A stretch of DNA of 64,000 nt from Streptomyces sp. CNH099 (GCA_000514715.1 KI911459.1:835904-899903); one strand, 5' to 3'; shown: positions 1 to 9,194, counted from the first letter of the stretch. Notes: generated by a model from the letters alone, not told the origin. Numbers and translations: made by a program.

Positions 1-72
1 CCCGGATGTGGAGACTGTCCATGCCCGGCATCCCATCACCGGCCCGCCGCCCGCGTCGACCCGATTCCGCCA

Positions 73-92
73 GCCCCGGGTGCACCCGGGGC
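73..92. terminator. candidate terminator hairpin after ABC permease
   Basis: A perfect palindrome, GCCCCGGGTGCACCCGGGGC, folds as an 8-bp GC stem with a TGCA loop. It sits just past the stop codon of the minus-strand permease. There is no T-run, which is common for actinobacterial terminators. Function is inferred from position and symmetry. Confidence 0.5.
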
Positions 93-100
93 CGGCACGG

Positions 101-2716
101 TCACTCGTGCGCAATGGCCGCCAGCACGTTCAGCCGGGACGCCCGCAGCGCCGGCAGCAGGGCCGCCAGCAGGCCCACCAGCACGGACCCGATCACCACG
201 GCGAGCTGCACCGTCCAGTCGATCGCGAAGGCGCGCATGCCCTCCAGCGCCAGCACCTCGTGCACACCCGCGCCCCAGGCCAGGCCCAGCACCAGGCCGA
301 GCAGCGCACCGAACACGGCGATCACGACGGACTCCAGCCGGATCATCCGCCGGGTCTGGCGCCTGGACAGCCCGATGGCCCGCAGCATGCCTATCTCCCG
401 GGTCCGCTCCACCACCGACAGCGCCAGCGTGTTCACCACGCCCAGCACCGCGATGATGATCGCCAGCCCCAGCAGCGCGAAGACCAGGTAGAGCAGCACG
501 ACGATCTGGTCCCGTATCAGCTCCTTGAAGTCGGCCTGGTCGCGCACCTTCACCTGCGGGAAGCCCTCCAGCCCGCGCTCCAGCGACGTGCGCAGCCGGT
601 CGACGTCGGTGCCGCCCCCGGCGTTGACGAACAGGGCCACCTCCTGGCCGCCGGGCAGGTGCTCCTCCAGGGTCTCCAGCCCCAGGAGGAAGCCTCCCGG
701 GGGGCCGAACCCGCCGCTGGTCTCCTGATCGGTGAGCGCGCCGACGGTCAGCTCCGTCCGCTTGCCGTTGGGGAACTTCACGGGGAGCGCGCTGCCCATG
801 CGTATGCCGTGGTCGCGGGCGAACTGGCGCTCCAGACCGACGTGCCCGGGGGCGAGCGCGGCGGCCGTGCTCCCGGCCGCGTACTCCAGTCGGCTGACCT
901 GGTCCAGCCCCTTGTCGAAGGCGCCGGCGCTGGTGCTCTTCTTCTCTCCGTCGGGCAGGCTCACCTCCAGCGGCGCGAACCGCTGGCGGACGACCAGGCC
1001 CACGCCGTCCGCGTCCTCCACCCGCTCGGTGACCTCGCGGGGGAACGGGCCGAAGTTGTCGCTCTGCACGATGAAGTCGGCGCCCAGCGTCCGGTCGATC
1101 TCCTCGTCGAAGGACTTCGTCATCGACGCGGCGGCCACCGACATGCCGCCGACGAGGGCCAGCCCCACCATCAGCGCCACGGCCGTCGCGCCGGTGCGCC
1201 GCGGGTTGCGCAGCGCGTTGCGCTGGCTGAGGGCGCCGACGGAGCCGAAGATCCGCGGGAACCAGCCGCCCAGCACCCGGATCACCGGCCGCACCAGCAG
1301 CGGCCCGGCCGCCACCACGGCGAGCATCGTCAGCACCACGCCGCCCACCAGGTACACGGCGGAGTCCCGGGTCCGCTCCGCCGTGGCGCAGAAGACGAAC
1401 GACACCGCACCGACGACCCCGAGGACGGAGCCGAGCACCGCGCGCACCCGCATCGGGCGGCCGACCTCCGCGATCTCCAGGTCGGCGAGCGCCGCCATGG
1501 GGGAGACCCGCGCCGCGCGCCGGGCCGGCAGATACGCCGCGACGAACGTCACGCCCACGCCCACCGCGTACGCGACGAGCGGTGTGACCCAGCTCACCAC
1601 CATTTCGGCCGCGTCCAGGTTCATGCCCAGCAGGCCCATCGTCTCGATGAGCCCGACGGCCAGGCCGATGCCGCTGAGCAGCCCGAGCGTGGAGCCGGCC
1701 AGGCCGAGCAGCAGCGCCTCGGTGAGCACCGAGCGGCGGACCTGCCGCCGGTCCGCGCCCAGCGCGCGCATCAGCCCCAGCTCCCGGGTGCGCTGGGCGA
1801 TAAGCATCGAGAACGTGTTGACGATCAGGAAGATGCCGACCAGCACGGCGATCCCGGCGAAGCCGAGCATCACGTACTTGATGATGTCGAGGAACGTGCC
1901 CAGCTCCTCCGCCGCCGACTTCGCCTGCTCGTCGGCGGTCTGCACGGTGTACTCCCCGTCGAGCGCCCGCTTGACGCGCTGCTTCAGCTCGGCGTCCGAC
2001 ACCCCCGGCGCCGCGTCCACCGACACCGACGTGGCCAGCTCCGCGGACTCGGGCTCCGCGCCCCCGGGGGCCGGCTCCGCCGCATCCGGGCTCTCCAGCA
2101 GCTGCCGCTGCGCCGCCGCCGTCTCCAGGTAGACCACCGCCGCGCCCGGGTTGGTGGTGGTGAACTTCGCGATGCCGACGACCTCGACCTCGAACGTGCC
2201 CGGTTGCGCGAGGATGTTGAGGGTGTCGCCGATCTCGACGTCCTTGCGGTCGGCGGTGTCCTTGTCCAGCAGCGCCTCGCCGGCGCCGGCCGGCTCGCGG
2301 CCCTCCGACAGCACCACCGGGCTGCGGTCGCTCACGTACCAGTTGGAGGCGATCGTGGGCGGGCCGGTGGTGCGCCCGATCGGCTCGTTCTCCGCGTCGG
2401 TGATGGTGAGGTTCTCCACCTCGACGTCGAGGTGGACGGCCTGCACCCCCGGCACCTTCGCCACGTCCTCGCTGACCGAGGCGGGCAGCGTCGGCACCAG
2501 CCCGGAGCCGAATCCGCGGTTCTGCTCGAACGCCTCCTTCGGCGAGACCGCGACGTCGGAGGCCGTGGAGGCGAAGAGCCGGTCGAAGGTGCGGCTCACG
2601 GTGTCGGAGAAGATCAGGCTGCCGGAGACGAACGCCACCGACAGGAGCACGGCCAGCGCCGACAGCAGCAGCCGTCCCTTGTGCGCGAAGAAGCTGCGCA
2701 GAGTCGCCTTGAGCAC
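101..2716 (-). CDS. ABC transporter permease, FtsX/MacB-like, two FtsX domains
   Basis: This 871-residue integral membrane protein is the permease half of an exporter. An N-terminal membrane helix (about residues 15-40) is followed by a large extracytoplasmic MacB-PCD-like domain (to about 260). A first FtsX unit covers about 270-400 and a second group of helices about 735-860, so the two half-permeases are fused in one chain, as is usual in actinobacteria. The start is an ATG 6 nt downstream of the ATPase stop codon, so the two are co-transcribed and probably form one complex. Such systems commonly export lipoproteins, lipids or antimicrobial compounds; nothing here fixes the substrate. Confidence 0.93.
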   Translation of the reverse strand: MLKATLRSFFAHKGRLLLSALAVLLSVAFVSGSLIFSDTVSRTFDRLFASTASDVAVSPKEAFEQNRGFGSGLVPTLPASVSEDVAKVPGVQAVHLDVEVENLTITDAENEPIGRTTGPPTIASNWYVSDRSPVVLSEGREPAGAGEALLDKDTADRKDVEIGDTLNILAQPGTFEVEVVGIAKFTTTNPGAAVVYLETAAAQRQLLESPDAAEPAPGGAEPESAELATSVSVDAAPGVSDAELKQRVKRALDGEYTVQTADEQAKSAAEELGTFLDIIKYVMLGFAGIAVLVGIFLIVNTFSMLIAQRTRELGLMRALGADRRQVRRSVLTEALLLGLAGSTLGLLSGIGLAVGLIETMGLLGMNLDAAEMVVSWVTPLVAYAVGVGVTFVAAYLPARRAARVSPMAALADLEIAEVGRPMRVRAVLGSVLGVVGAVSFVFCATAERTRDSAVYLVGGVVLTMLAVVAAGPLLVRPVIRVLGGWFPRIFGSVGALSQRNALRNPRRTGATAVALMVGLALVGGMSVAAASMTKSFDEEIDRTLGADFIVQSDNFGPFPREVTERVEDADGVGLVVRQRFAPLEVSLPDGEKKSTSAGAFDKGLDQVSRLEYAAGSTAAALAPGHVGLERQFARDHGIRMGSALPVKFPNGKRTELTVGALTDQETSGGFGPPGGFLLGLETLEEHLPGGQEVALFVNAGGGTDVDRLRTSLERGLEGFPQVKVRDQADFKELIRDQIVVLLYLVFALLGLAIIIAVLGVVNTLALSVVERTREIGMLRAIGLSRRQTRRMIRLESVVIAVFGALLGLVLGLAWGAGVHEVLALEGMRAFAIDWTVQLAVVIGSVLVGLLAALLPALRASRLNVLAAIAHE

Positions 2717-2722
2717 GCCGCT

Positions 2723-3505
2723 TCAGCTCTTCCTGATGCCGTCGAAGCGCTTCATGCGCTCCAGCACCGCCTCGGCCGTCGGCCGGGGCATCTCGTCCAC
2801 GATCCGGCCGTCGGCCAGGAAGAGCACGAGGTCGGAGTGGGCGGCGGCGGCCGGGTCGTGGGTGACCATCACCACCGTCTGCTCCAGCTGGTCCACCGCC
2901 TCCCGCAGGAAGTCGAGCACCTCCAGCCCGGAGCGCGAGTCGAGGTTGCCCGTGGGCTCGTCGGCGAAGATCAGCTCGGGCCGGGAGGCCAGCGCCCGTG
3001 CGCACGCCACCCGCTGCTGCTGGCCGCCGGAGAGCTGCGAGGGCCGGTGGTCGAGCCGGTCGCGCAGGCCGAGGGTGTCGACCACCCGGTCCAGCCAGGC
3101 GGGGTCGGGCTTGCGGCCCGCGATGTCCATGGGCAGCGTGATGTTCTCCAGGGCGTTCAGGGTGGGCAGCAGGTTGAACGACTGGAACATGAAGCCGATC
3201 CGGTCGCGGCGCAGCCGCGTCAGCTCCCGCTCGCCCAGACCGGTGATCTCCGTGTCGCCCAGCCAGACGCGTCCCGAGGTCACCGTGTCGAGCCCGGCGA
3301 GGCAGTGCATCAGCGTCGACTTGCCGGAGCCGGAGGGGCCCATGACGGCCGTGAAGCGGGCGCGGTGGATCTCCACGTCCACCGCGTCCAGCGCGACGAC
3401 CGCGGTCTCGCCGCTGCCGTAGGTCTTCGTCAGCCCGCCGGCGCGGGCCGCGACCCCGGCCGGCGGTCCCGCGTCGCGTCTGTCGAGTGCCGCCGGTGTG
3501 GACAA
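2723..3505 (-). CDS. ABC transporter ATP-binding protein, LolD/MacB type
   Basis: This is the cytoplasmic ATPase partner of the adjacent permease. The Walker A sequence GPSGSGKST, the signature LSGGQQQRVACARAL and the Walker B region ELIFADEPTG are all intact, followed by the D-loop NLDS and the switch His in VTHDP. The TTG at 3505 is chosen as start because it follows a GGGGGAA ribosome binding site and gives 260 residues, normal for the family. A longer frame reaches 3619 but its N-terminus is low-complexity Arg/Pro/Ser. The gene is first in a two-gene operon. Confidence 0.92.
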   Translation of the reverse strand: MSTPAALDRRDAGPPAGVAARAGGLTKTYGSGETAVVALDAVDVEIHRARFTAVMGPSGSGKSTLMHCLAGLDTVTSGRVWLGDTEITGLGERELTRLRRDRIGFMFQSFNLLPTLNALENITLPMDIAGRKPDPAWLDRVVDTLGLRDRLDHRPSQLSGGQQQRVACARALASRPELIFADEPTGNLDSRSGLEVLDFLREAVDQLEQTVVMVTHDPAAAAHSDLVLFLADGRIVDEMPRPTAEAVLERMKRFDGIRKS

Positions 3506-3658
3506 TGCGGTTCCCCCATCGGACTGTGAGTCGGGCGGGCTCGTGCTGAGCGGCGGGCGCGATCGATCGGACCCGCGCCGCCTGCCAGCGAGACTAGGCG
3601 GCCGCCGTACCCCGCGCATCCCTCCCGGGTGGCACCTGTGGACAACCCGCTACTCCCG

Positions 3659-3679
3659 CGGGAGGACCGCCTCCTCCCG
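3659..3679. terminator. candidate terminator after methyltransferase
   Basis: CGGGAGGA and TCCTCCCG form a perfect 8-bp stem with a 5-nt loop, 17 nt past the methyltransferase stop codon. It overlaps a 12-bp palindrome, CTCCCGCGGGAG, at 3653-3664. It would end the biotin operon before the ABC transporter promoter region (3506-3650). Confidence 0.5.
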
Positions 3680-3696
3680 TGCCCGGCGCAGCCGGG

Positions 3697-4359
3697 TCAG
3701 CTCCGGCGGGCAGTGCCCAGCACGTGGTACGAGGTCGGGGTGGGCGGCCCCTTCTCCGGCACCCGCAGCCGCCGGTGCGCGCCGAGGGCGAAGCCCGCCG
3801 CGGCCAGTTCGCCGAGCAGGTCGCGGCCGGAGTGGCAGCCGCCGAACAGCCGCGGCCACACCGTGCGGTCCGCCGCCCGCTGCACCGCCCGCAGCACCCG
3901 CCCGTCGGCCCGCCCGTGCTCCAGGAACCGCAGCTCTCCGCCGGGCCGCAGCACCCGGTGCAGCTCCTCAAGCGCCCGCGGCACGTCCGCCACCGAGCAC
4001 AGCACCAGCGAGGCGACGGCGGCGTCGAACGACTCGCTCTTGACCGGCAGCGCCTCCGCCGTGCCCGGCACCACGTCCACCGGCACGTCCGCGCGCAGCG
4101 CCGCCGCCGCGCCGAGCTGCCGCAGGTGGCGCTCCGGCTCGATCGCGACCACCTCGGCGACCGCGGCCGGGTAGTGGGCGAAGTTCAGCCCGTTGCCCGC
4201 GCCGATCTCGATGACCCGGCCGGAGAGGCCGGCCAGCAGCTCCGTGCGCAGCTCGCCGACCCCGGCGCGCTCGTCGGCGGTGACGCTGAGGCGGGCGTAG
4301 AAGCGGGCGAAGTACGGGTGGTGCACGGCGTCCTTCGCGGCACGCGGTGGTGACGGCAT
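3697..4359 (-). CDS. class I SAM methyltransferase, METTL7/thiol-methyltransferase-like
   Basis: This 220-residue Rossmann methyltransferase has the SAM-binding motif VIEIGAGNGLNF (about residues 48-59). It then carries LVLCSV, LRPGGELRFLEH and a late WPRLFGGCH, the pattern of METTL7-like enzymes, some of which methylate small thiols. The ATG at 4359 follows a perfect AGGAGG. It lies 23 nt after bioD, so it is probably last in the bioB-bioA-bioD transcript. The position suggests BioC, the malonyl-ACP methyltransferase, but the sequence pattern does not. The substrate is unknown. Confidence 0.88.
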   Translation of the reverse strand: MPSPPRAAKDAVHHPYFARFYARLSVTADERAGVGELRTELLAGLSGRVIEIGAGNGLNFAHYPAAVAEVVAIEPERHLRQLGAAAALRADVPVDVVPGTAEALPVKSESFDAAVASLVLCSVADVPRALEELHRVLRPGGELRFLEHGRADGRVLRAVQRAADRTVWPRLFGGCHSGRDLLGELAAAGFALGAHRRLRVPEKGPPTPTSYHVLGTARRS

Positions 4360-4382
4360 ACCGGCCTCCTGACGAACGGGGG

Positions 4383-5129
4383 TCACTTCGATTGTCCTCC
4401 CGCGGGGCGGTCCGGGGCCTGCCGGAGGCGAAAGTCGTCCGCTTCCCAGTGCCCGCCGAGCGCCGGCGCCAGCCACCCGGGCGCCGCCGCGCCGAACCGC
4501 TCGGGCCCGTACCCGCCGGCGCCCTCCGGCACGGCGCCCAGCAGCGGCACCCGCGCCGTGGCCGGCAGGTCCGCCAGGTTGCACCGCGCCGCCAGGTCCG
4601 GCGCCGCGGGCCAGCTGCCCACCACCACGCCCGGGCACGCCAGACCGCGGCAGCGCAGCGCCTCCGCGGTCAGCTCGGTGGCGTTCAGCGTGCCGAGCCC
4701 CGCCGCGGCCACCACCAGCACCGGGGCCGCCAGCAGCCGCGCCACCTCCGCCAGCGTGCCGCCCGCGTCGTCCAGCCGCACCAGCAGCCCGCCCGCGCCC
4801 TCCACGAGCACCAGGTCGTACGCGTGTCCCAGCTTCTCGACCGCGCCCGCCGCGTCCGCCGGCGTCAGCGGGGGGAGCCCCGAGCGGCGGGCGGCGGTCG
4901 CCGGGGCCAGCGGCTCGGGGAAGCGGGCCAGCTCCACGGCCCGTACCCCGGGCGCGAGACGCGCCGCCTCGTCGGCGTCGCCCGGCTCGCCGGGCGCCAC
5001 GCCGGTCTGCGCCGGCTTGAGCACGGCCACCGAGCGGCCCCGCGCCAGTGCCGCGGCGGCCACCGCGGCGGTGACGACCGTCTTGCCCACGCCGGTCGAG
5101 GTTCCGGTGACCACGAGCACGCTGCCCAT
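4383..5129 (-). CDS. bioD: dethiobiotin synthetase
   Basis: BioD closes the ureido ring: it carboxylates 7,8-diaminopelargonate with CO2 and ATP to give dethiobiotin. The P-loop GTSTGVGKT is at residues 9-17, KPAQTG at about 38-43 carries the substrate-binding Lys, and VEGAGGLLV at about 110 is the conserved glycine-rich motif. At 248 residues it is slightly longer than typical, with a short extra C-terminus. The ATG follows a GGGGGAG site, 21 nt after bioA. It sits between bioA and the methyltransferase. Confidence 0.95.
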   Translation of the reverse strand: MGSVLVVTGTSTGVGKTVVTAAVAAAALARGRSVAVLKPAQTGVAPGEPGDADEAARLAPGVRAVELARFPEPLAPATAARRSGLPPLTPADAAGAVEKLGHAYDLVLVEGAGGLLVRLDDAGGTLAEVARLLAAPVLVVAAAGLGTLNATELTAEALRCRGLACPGVVVGSWPAAPDLAARCNLADLPATARVPLLGAVPEGAGGYGPERFGAAAPGWLAPALGGHWEADDFRLRQAPDRPAGGQSK

Positions 5130-5150
5130 CGCCGCGTCTCCCCCCGCCCG

Positions 5151-6455
5151 TCAGCCGGCCGCCGCCGCGGCGCGTACGGCGGCGCACACCCGGGCGAGGT
5201 CGGCGTCCCCGGTCACGTACGGCGGCATGGTGTAGATCAGGTCGCGGAACGGCCGCAGCCACACCCCCGCGCCGACCGCGGCCCGGGTGGCGGCGGCCAT
5301 GTCCACGGGGTGGTCGAGCTGGACGACGCCGACGGCGCCCAGCACCCGCACGTCCACGACTCCCGGCAGCTGCGCCGCCCCGGCGAGCCCCTCGCGCAGC
5401 CCGCTCTCGATGCGCTTGACGTCCTCGCGCCAGCCGCCGTCGGCCAGCAGGTCGAGCGAGGCCAGCGCGACGGCCGAGGCCAGCGGGTTGCCCATGAACG
5501 TCGGGCCGTGGGCGAGCACCGGCACCTCGCCGGCCGAGATGCCCGCCGCGACCTCGGGCGTGCACAGCGTCGCGGCCATCGACAGGTAGCCGCCGGTCAG
5601 CGCCTTGCCGAGGCACATCACGTCGGGCGTGACGCCGGCGTGGTCCGCGGCGAAGAACTCGCCGGTGCGGCCGAAGCCGGTGGCGATCTCGTCGAACACC
5701 AGCAGCACCCCGTGCTCGTCGCACGCCTCGCGCAGCACCCGCAGATAGCCGGGCGAGGTGAAGCGCATGCCGCCGGCGCCCTGGACGACCGGCTCCACGA
5801 CCACCGCGGCCAGCTCGTCCGCGTGCCGTGCCACGAGGTCGCGCAGCTCTCGTTCGTACGCCCCGGAGACCGGCGCGTCGAAGCCCGCCGGCGGCACCCC
5901 GGCGAACAGCTGCCGCGGCAGCACGCCGGACCACAGCCCGTGCATGCCGCCCTCCGGGTCGCAGACCGACATCGGCTGCCAGGTGTCCCCGTGGTAGCCG
6001 CCGCGCCACGTCATCAGCCGGTGCTTGCCCGGCCGGCCGCGCGAGCGCCAGTACTGCAGGCACATCTTGACCGCGACCTCGACCGACACCGAACCCGAGT
6101 CGCTGAGGAAGACGTGCCGCAGCGGCTCCGGCGCGACCTCCACCAGCCGGGCCGCCAGCCGCACCGCCGGCTCGTGGGTGAGCCCGCCGAACATCACGTG
6201 GCTCATGCGCTCCAGCTGCCCGCGGGCGGCGGCGTCGAGCGCGGGGTGCCGGTAGCCGTGGATCGCCGACCACCACGACGACATCCCGTCGACCAGCTCG
6301 TCCACGCCCCACGCCGGCTCGGCCAGCCGCAGCCGCACGCCCGCGGCGGAGGAGACGACCAGCGGCTCCTGCCGGCCGGGCATGGGCCCGTAGGGGTGCC
6401 AGACGTGCTCGCGGTCCAGGTCGAGCAGCCGCCGGGGCGGCAACGGCTCAGGCAT
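5151..6455 (-). CDS. bioA: adenosylmethionine-8-amino-7-oxononanoate aminotransferase
   Basis: BioA is the PLP enzyme that moves the amino group of S-adenosylmethionine onto 7-keto-8-aminopelargonate. HVWHPYGPM near the N-terminus and SWWSAIHGY mark the class III fold typical of BioA. The PLP-binding lysine is K284 in CLGKALTGGYL, preceded by the cofactor Asp in VFDEIATGFGRTG. The length, 434 residues, is normal. The start overlaps the bioB stop by 8 nt, so translation of the two is probably coupled. Confidence 0.96.
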   Translation of the reverse strand: MPEPLPPRRLLDLDREHVWHPYGPMPGRQEPLVVSSAAGVRLRLAEPAWGVDELVDGMSSWWSAIHGYRHPALDAAARGQLERMSHVMFGGLTHEPAVRLAARLVEVAPEPLRHVFLSDSGSVSVEVAVKMCLQYWRSRGRPGKHRLMTWRGGYHGDTWQPMSVCDPEGGMHGLWSGVLPRQLFAGVPPAGFDAPVSGAYERELRDLVARHADELAAVVVEPVVQGAGGMRFTSPGYLRVLREACDEHGVLLVFDEIATGFGRTGEFFAADHAGVTPDVMCLGKALTGGYLSMAATLCTPEVAAGISAGEVPVLAHGPTFMGNPLASAVALASLDLLADGGWREDVKRIESGLREGLAGAAQLPGVVDVRVLGAVGVVQLDHPVDMAAATRAAVGAGVWLRPFRDLIYTMPPYVTGDADLARVCAAVRAAAAAG

Positions 6456-7584
6456 TCGGCGGCAGTTCCGTTCCGGCCCCGCGGCGCCGTACGGCGACCA
6501 GGTCCGTACGCGCCGTCCCCGCCGTTCCCGCCTCCCGCACCGGCTCGCCGGCGGGCGGGTCCGCCGCGGCCGGCCCGTCCGCGCGGTGCGGCGGCAGCGT
6601 CGTCGTCCCCGCCTCCTCCACCTCGAACCCGGCGTCGGCGATCATCTCCAGGTCCGCCTTTCCCGCCTGCCCCTCGCTGGTCAGATAGTCGCCGAGGAAC
6701 ACCGAGTTGGCCAGGTGCAGGGCCAGCGGCTGCAGCGTCCGCAGGTGGATCTCCCGCCCGCCGGCCAGCCGCACCTCCACGTCCGGGCACACGAACCGCG
6801 TCATCGCGAGGATCTTCAGGCAGCGCCGCGGTGTGAGGTCCCACTCCCCGGCCAGCGGCGTGCCCTCGAACGGGATGAGGAAGTTGACCGGCACCGAGTC
6901 CGGGTCCAGCGCGCGCAGCGCGAAGACCACGTCCACCAGGTCCTCGTCGCTCTCGCCCATCCCCGCGATGAGCCCGGAGCACGCCGACATCCCGGCCGCC
7001 TGCGCCTGCTGCACGGTCTGCACCCGGTCCTCGTAGCCGTGGGTGGTGCAGATGTCCGCGTACGTCGCCTCGGAGGTGTTGAGGTTGTGGTTGTACGCGT
7101 CCGCGCCCGCCGACTTCAGCCGCTCCGCCTGGCCGTCGGAGAGCAGCCCGAGGCAGGCGCACACCTCCACGTCGCCGTGCCGGTCCTTGATGGCGGCGAT
7201 GGTCTCGGAGACGCGGTCGACGTCCCGGTCGGTGGGCCCGCGTCCGCTGGCGACCAGACAGACCCGCTTGGCGCCGCCCGCCACCCCGGCCGCCGCCGCC
7301 TCGGCCGCCTCGTCGGCCTTCAGCCACGAGTACTTGAGGATCCCCGCCCCGGAGCCCAGTCGCTGCGAGCAGTACGAACAGTCCTCGGGGCACAGCCCCG
7401 ACTTGAGATTGACCAGGTAGTTCAGTTTCACCCGGCGGCCGAAGAACGCCCGGCGCACCCTCCCGGCGGCCGCGACGACGTCGAGGACGTCCTCGTCCGG
7501 GGTGCGCAGCACGGCCAGGGCCTCGTCCCGGGTGGGCGCCTCGCGCCGCAGTCCCTTGTCCACCAGCGTCGAAAGCAGGTCCAT
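6448..7584 (-). CDS. bioB: biotin synthase
   Basis: BioB is the radical SAM enzyme that inserts sulfur into dethiobiotin. The cluster cysteines CPEDCSYC are C65, C69 and C72. CLVASGRGP, the YNHNLNTS region and the late RLAGGREIHL, which holds a ligand of the auxiliary cluster, are present. The ATG at 7584 gives 378 residues; an upstream in-frame start would add 28 residues unlike the family. It ends in a Pro/Ala-rich tail of about 50 residues beyond the usual BioB end. It is first in the minus-strand biotin operon and divergent from bioF. Confidence 0.96.
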   Translation of the reverse strand: MDLLSTLVDKGLRREAPTRDEALAVLRTPDEDVLDVVAAAGRVRRAFFGRRVKLNYLVNLKSGLCPEDCSYCSQRLGSGAGILKYSWLKADEAAEAAAAGVAGGAKRVCLVASGRGPTDRDVDRVSETIAAIKDRHGDVEVCACLGLLSDGQAERLKSAGADAYNHNLNTSEATYADICTTHGYEDRVQTVQQAQAAGMSACSGLIAGMGESDEDLVDVVFALRALDPDSVPVNFLIPFEGTPLAGEWDLTPRRCLKILAMTRFVCPDVEVRLAGGREIHLRTLQPLALHLANSVFLGDYLTSEGQAGKADLEMIADAGFEVEEAGTTTLPPHRADGPAAADPPAGEPVREAGTAGTARTDLVAVRRRGAGTELPPNA

Positions 7585-7732
7585 GGCGCCGATCCTCGCC
7601 CACCGCACCGGCCCGGGCCAATGGGGTATCGCACAACGGGTGCCGATGTCTTCTGTGCTCATCGCCACACCCCGGTGCGCCCCCCGCGCGCACTACGGTG
7701 CAGACACAGCCCGCCGAACCGAGGAACCGCGC
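7585..7732. promoter_or_regulatory. bioB/bioF divergent promoter region
   Basis: These 148 bases separate the divergent bioB and bioF starts and must hold both promoters. An imperfect inverted repeat, ATCGCAC then TGCCGAT, lies near 7627-7646 and is a weak operator candidate for a biotin repressor such as BirA or BioQ. No clear -10/-35 pair was found. Confidence 0.35.
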
Positions 7733-8977
7733 ATGCCCCGTCACGCCTTCGACTGGATCGACGCGCAGGCCGAAGCGCGGCGGCGCGCCGGTCTGGTGCG
7801 CGCGGTGCGCCCCCGCGCGCACGACGACCCGCTGCTCGACCTGTACGGCAACGACTACCTCGGTCTCGCCCGGCACCCCGAGGTCACCGCCGCCGCGGCC
7901 GGTGCGGCCCGCCGCTGGGGCGCGGGCGCCACCGGCTCCCGGCTCGTCAGCGGCAGCACCGCGCTGCACGCGGAGCTGGAGAGCGAACTCGCGGCGTTCT
8001 GCGGCTTCGAGGCCGCGCTCGTCCTCTCTTCCGGCTACGCCGCCAACCTCGCCGCCGTCACCGCACTGAGCGACCGCGGCACCCTCGTGGTCTCGGACGC
8101 GGGCAACCACGCCTCGCTCATCGACGGCTGCCGGCTCTCCCGGGCCGACGTCGCCGTCGTCCCGCACGCCGACGCGAAGGCGGCGGCCAAGGCGCTCGAC
8201 GGCTTCGCCGGACGGGCCCTGACGGTCTCCGACGGGGTCTTCTCCGTCGACGGCGACGCCGCGGACCTGCCCGCGCTGGCGGCGGTGTGCCGCGCCCACG
8301 GGGCCGGGCTGCTGGTGGACGACGCCCACGGGCTCGGCGTGCTCGGGGACGGCGGACGCGGCTCGCTGCACGCGGCGGGCCTGGCGGGCGCCGCCGACGT
8401 CGTCGCCACCGTCACGCTGTCGAAGGCGCTGGGCAGCCAGGGCGGCGCGGTGCTGGGGCCGGCGCGGGTGATCGAGCACCTGGTGAACACCGCGCGCACG
8501 TTCATCTTCGACACCGGCCTCGCCCCCGCCGCCGCCGGCGCGGCGCTCGCCGCGCTGCGGCTGCTGCGCAGTGAACCGGAGCGGGCCGCGGCGGCCCGGG
8601 AGGCGGCGCGGCGGCTCCACGGCGGGCTCGCGGCCGCCGGGCTGACGGCCGTACGCCCCGACGCGGCGGTGGTGTCGGTACGCGCCCCGTCGCCCGAGGC
8701 GGCGGTGGCGTGGGCGGCGGCGTGCCGCGGGGCGGGGGTGGCGGTCGGCTGCTTCCGCCCGCCGTCGGTCCCCGACGGCATCGCGCGGCTGCGGCTGACC
8801 GCCCGCGCCGACCTGACGGAGCAGCAGGTGGACACCGCCGTCGAGACGGTGGTAAGGACGGCGCCCGCGGTCCCGGAGCCGGCACCCGGGCGCACCGGAG
8901 CACCGGGGCCGGGCGTGCGGGACCCGCGCGCTAGGCGTACGGGCCCCGCGCGCCCGGCGCGAACTCGCCGTCCCTGA
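7733..8977 (+). CDS. bioF: 8-amino-7-oxononanoate synthase
   Basis: BioF is the PLP enzyme that condenses pimeloyl thioester with alanine. LYGNDYLGL at the start, the LVSGSTALH region, VDDAHGLGVLG and the PLP lysine K231 in TLSKALGSQGG are all present. The ATG follows GAGGAA. At 414 residues it is about 30 longer than usual: the final segment (about 380-414) is Arg/Pro/Gly-rich and antisense to the 3' end of the DUF397 gene, overlapping by 47 nt. The tail may be a recent read-through extension. Confidence 0.95.
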   Translation: MPRHAFDWIDAQAEARRRAGLVRAVRPRAHDDPLLDLYGNDYLGLARHPEVTAAAAGAARRWGAGATGSRLVSGSTALHAELESELAAFCGFEAALVLSSGYAANLAAVTALSDRGTLVVSDAGNHASLIDGCRLSRADVAVVPHADAKAAAKALDGFAGRALTVSDGVFSVDGDAADLPALAAVCRAHGAGLLVDDAHGLGVLGDGGRGSLHAAGLAGAADVVATVTLSKALGSQGGAVLGPARVIEHLVNTARTFIFDTGLAPAAAGAALAALRLLRSEPERAAAAREAARRLHGGLAAAGLTAVRPDAAVVSVRAPSPEAAVAWAAACRGAGVAVGCFRPPSVPDGIARLRLTARADLTEQQVDTAVETVVRTAPAVPEPAPGRTGAPGPGVRDPRARRTGPARPARTRRP

Positions 8978-9194
8978 CCGCCGCGACGAACGCGCGCCAC
9001 GCCTCGGCCCGGAACAGCAGGGCGGGCCCCTCCGCGTCGGCGGAGTCCCGCACGGCGAGCAGCCCGCCGGACCCCGGCCCCACGGGAAAGGCGGCCTCGA
9101 CGCAGTTGTTCGCCCCCGTGCTGTACGAACTGCGCCGCCACCGGATGCCGTCGAGTGCCGTGGCGGAGGAGACGTACCGAGGCATGGCGGTCAT
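8931..9194 (-). CDS. DUF397 small protein
   Basis: This 87-residue protein has the DUF397 pattern WRRSSYSTGANNCVEAA followed by VRDSADAEGPAL and AWRAFVAAVRDGEF. DUF397 genes in Streptomyces are nearly always paired with an XRE regulator, as here; the start overlaps the XRE stop in an ATGA. In the BldB/WhiJ-like pairs the small protein is thought to modulate its cognate regulator. The 3' end overlaps the bioF tail in a convergent orientation. Confidence 0.92.
   Translation of the reverse strand: MTAMPRYVSSATALDGIRWRRSSYSTGANNCVEAAFPVGPGSGGLLAVRDSADAEGPALLFRAEAWRAFVAAVRDGEFAPGARGPYA

Noticed and set aside
8..3529. A plus-strand open frame of 1173 codons over the ABC transporter.
   Set aside because: His/Arg/Gln-rich sequence without domains, antisense to clear ATPase and permease genes.
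3697..4359. Assignment of the methyltransferase as BioC.
   Set aside because: Operon position fits, but the motif pattern is METTL7-like and BioC features are not seen.
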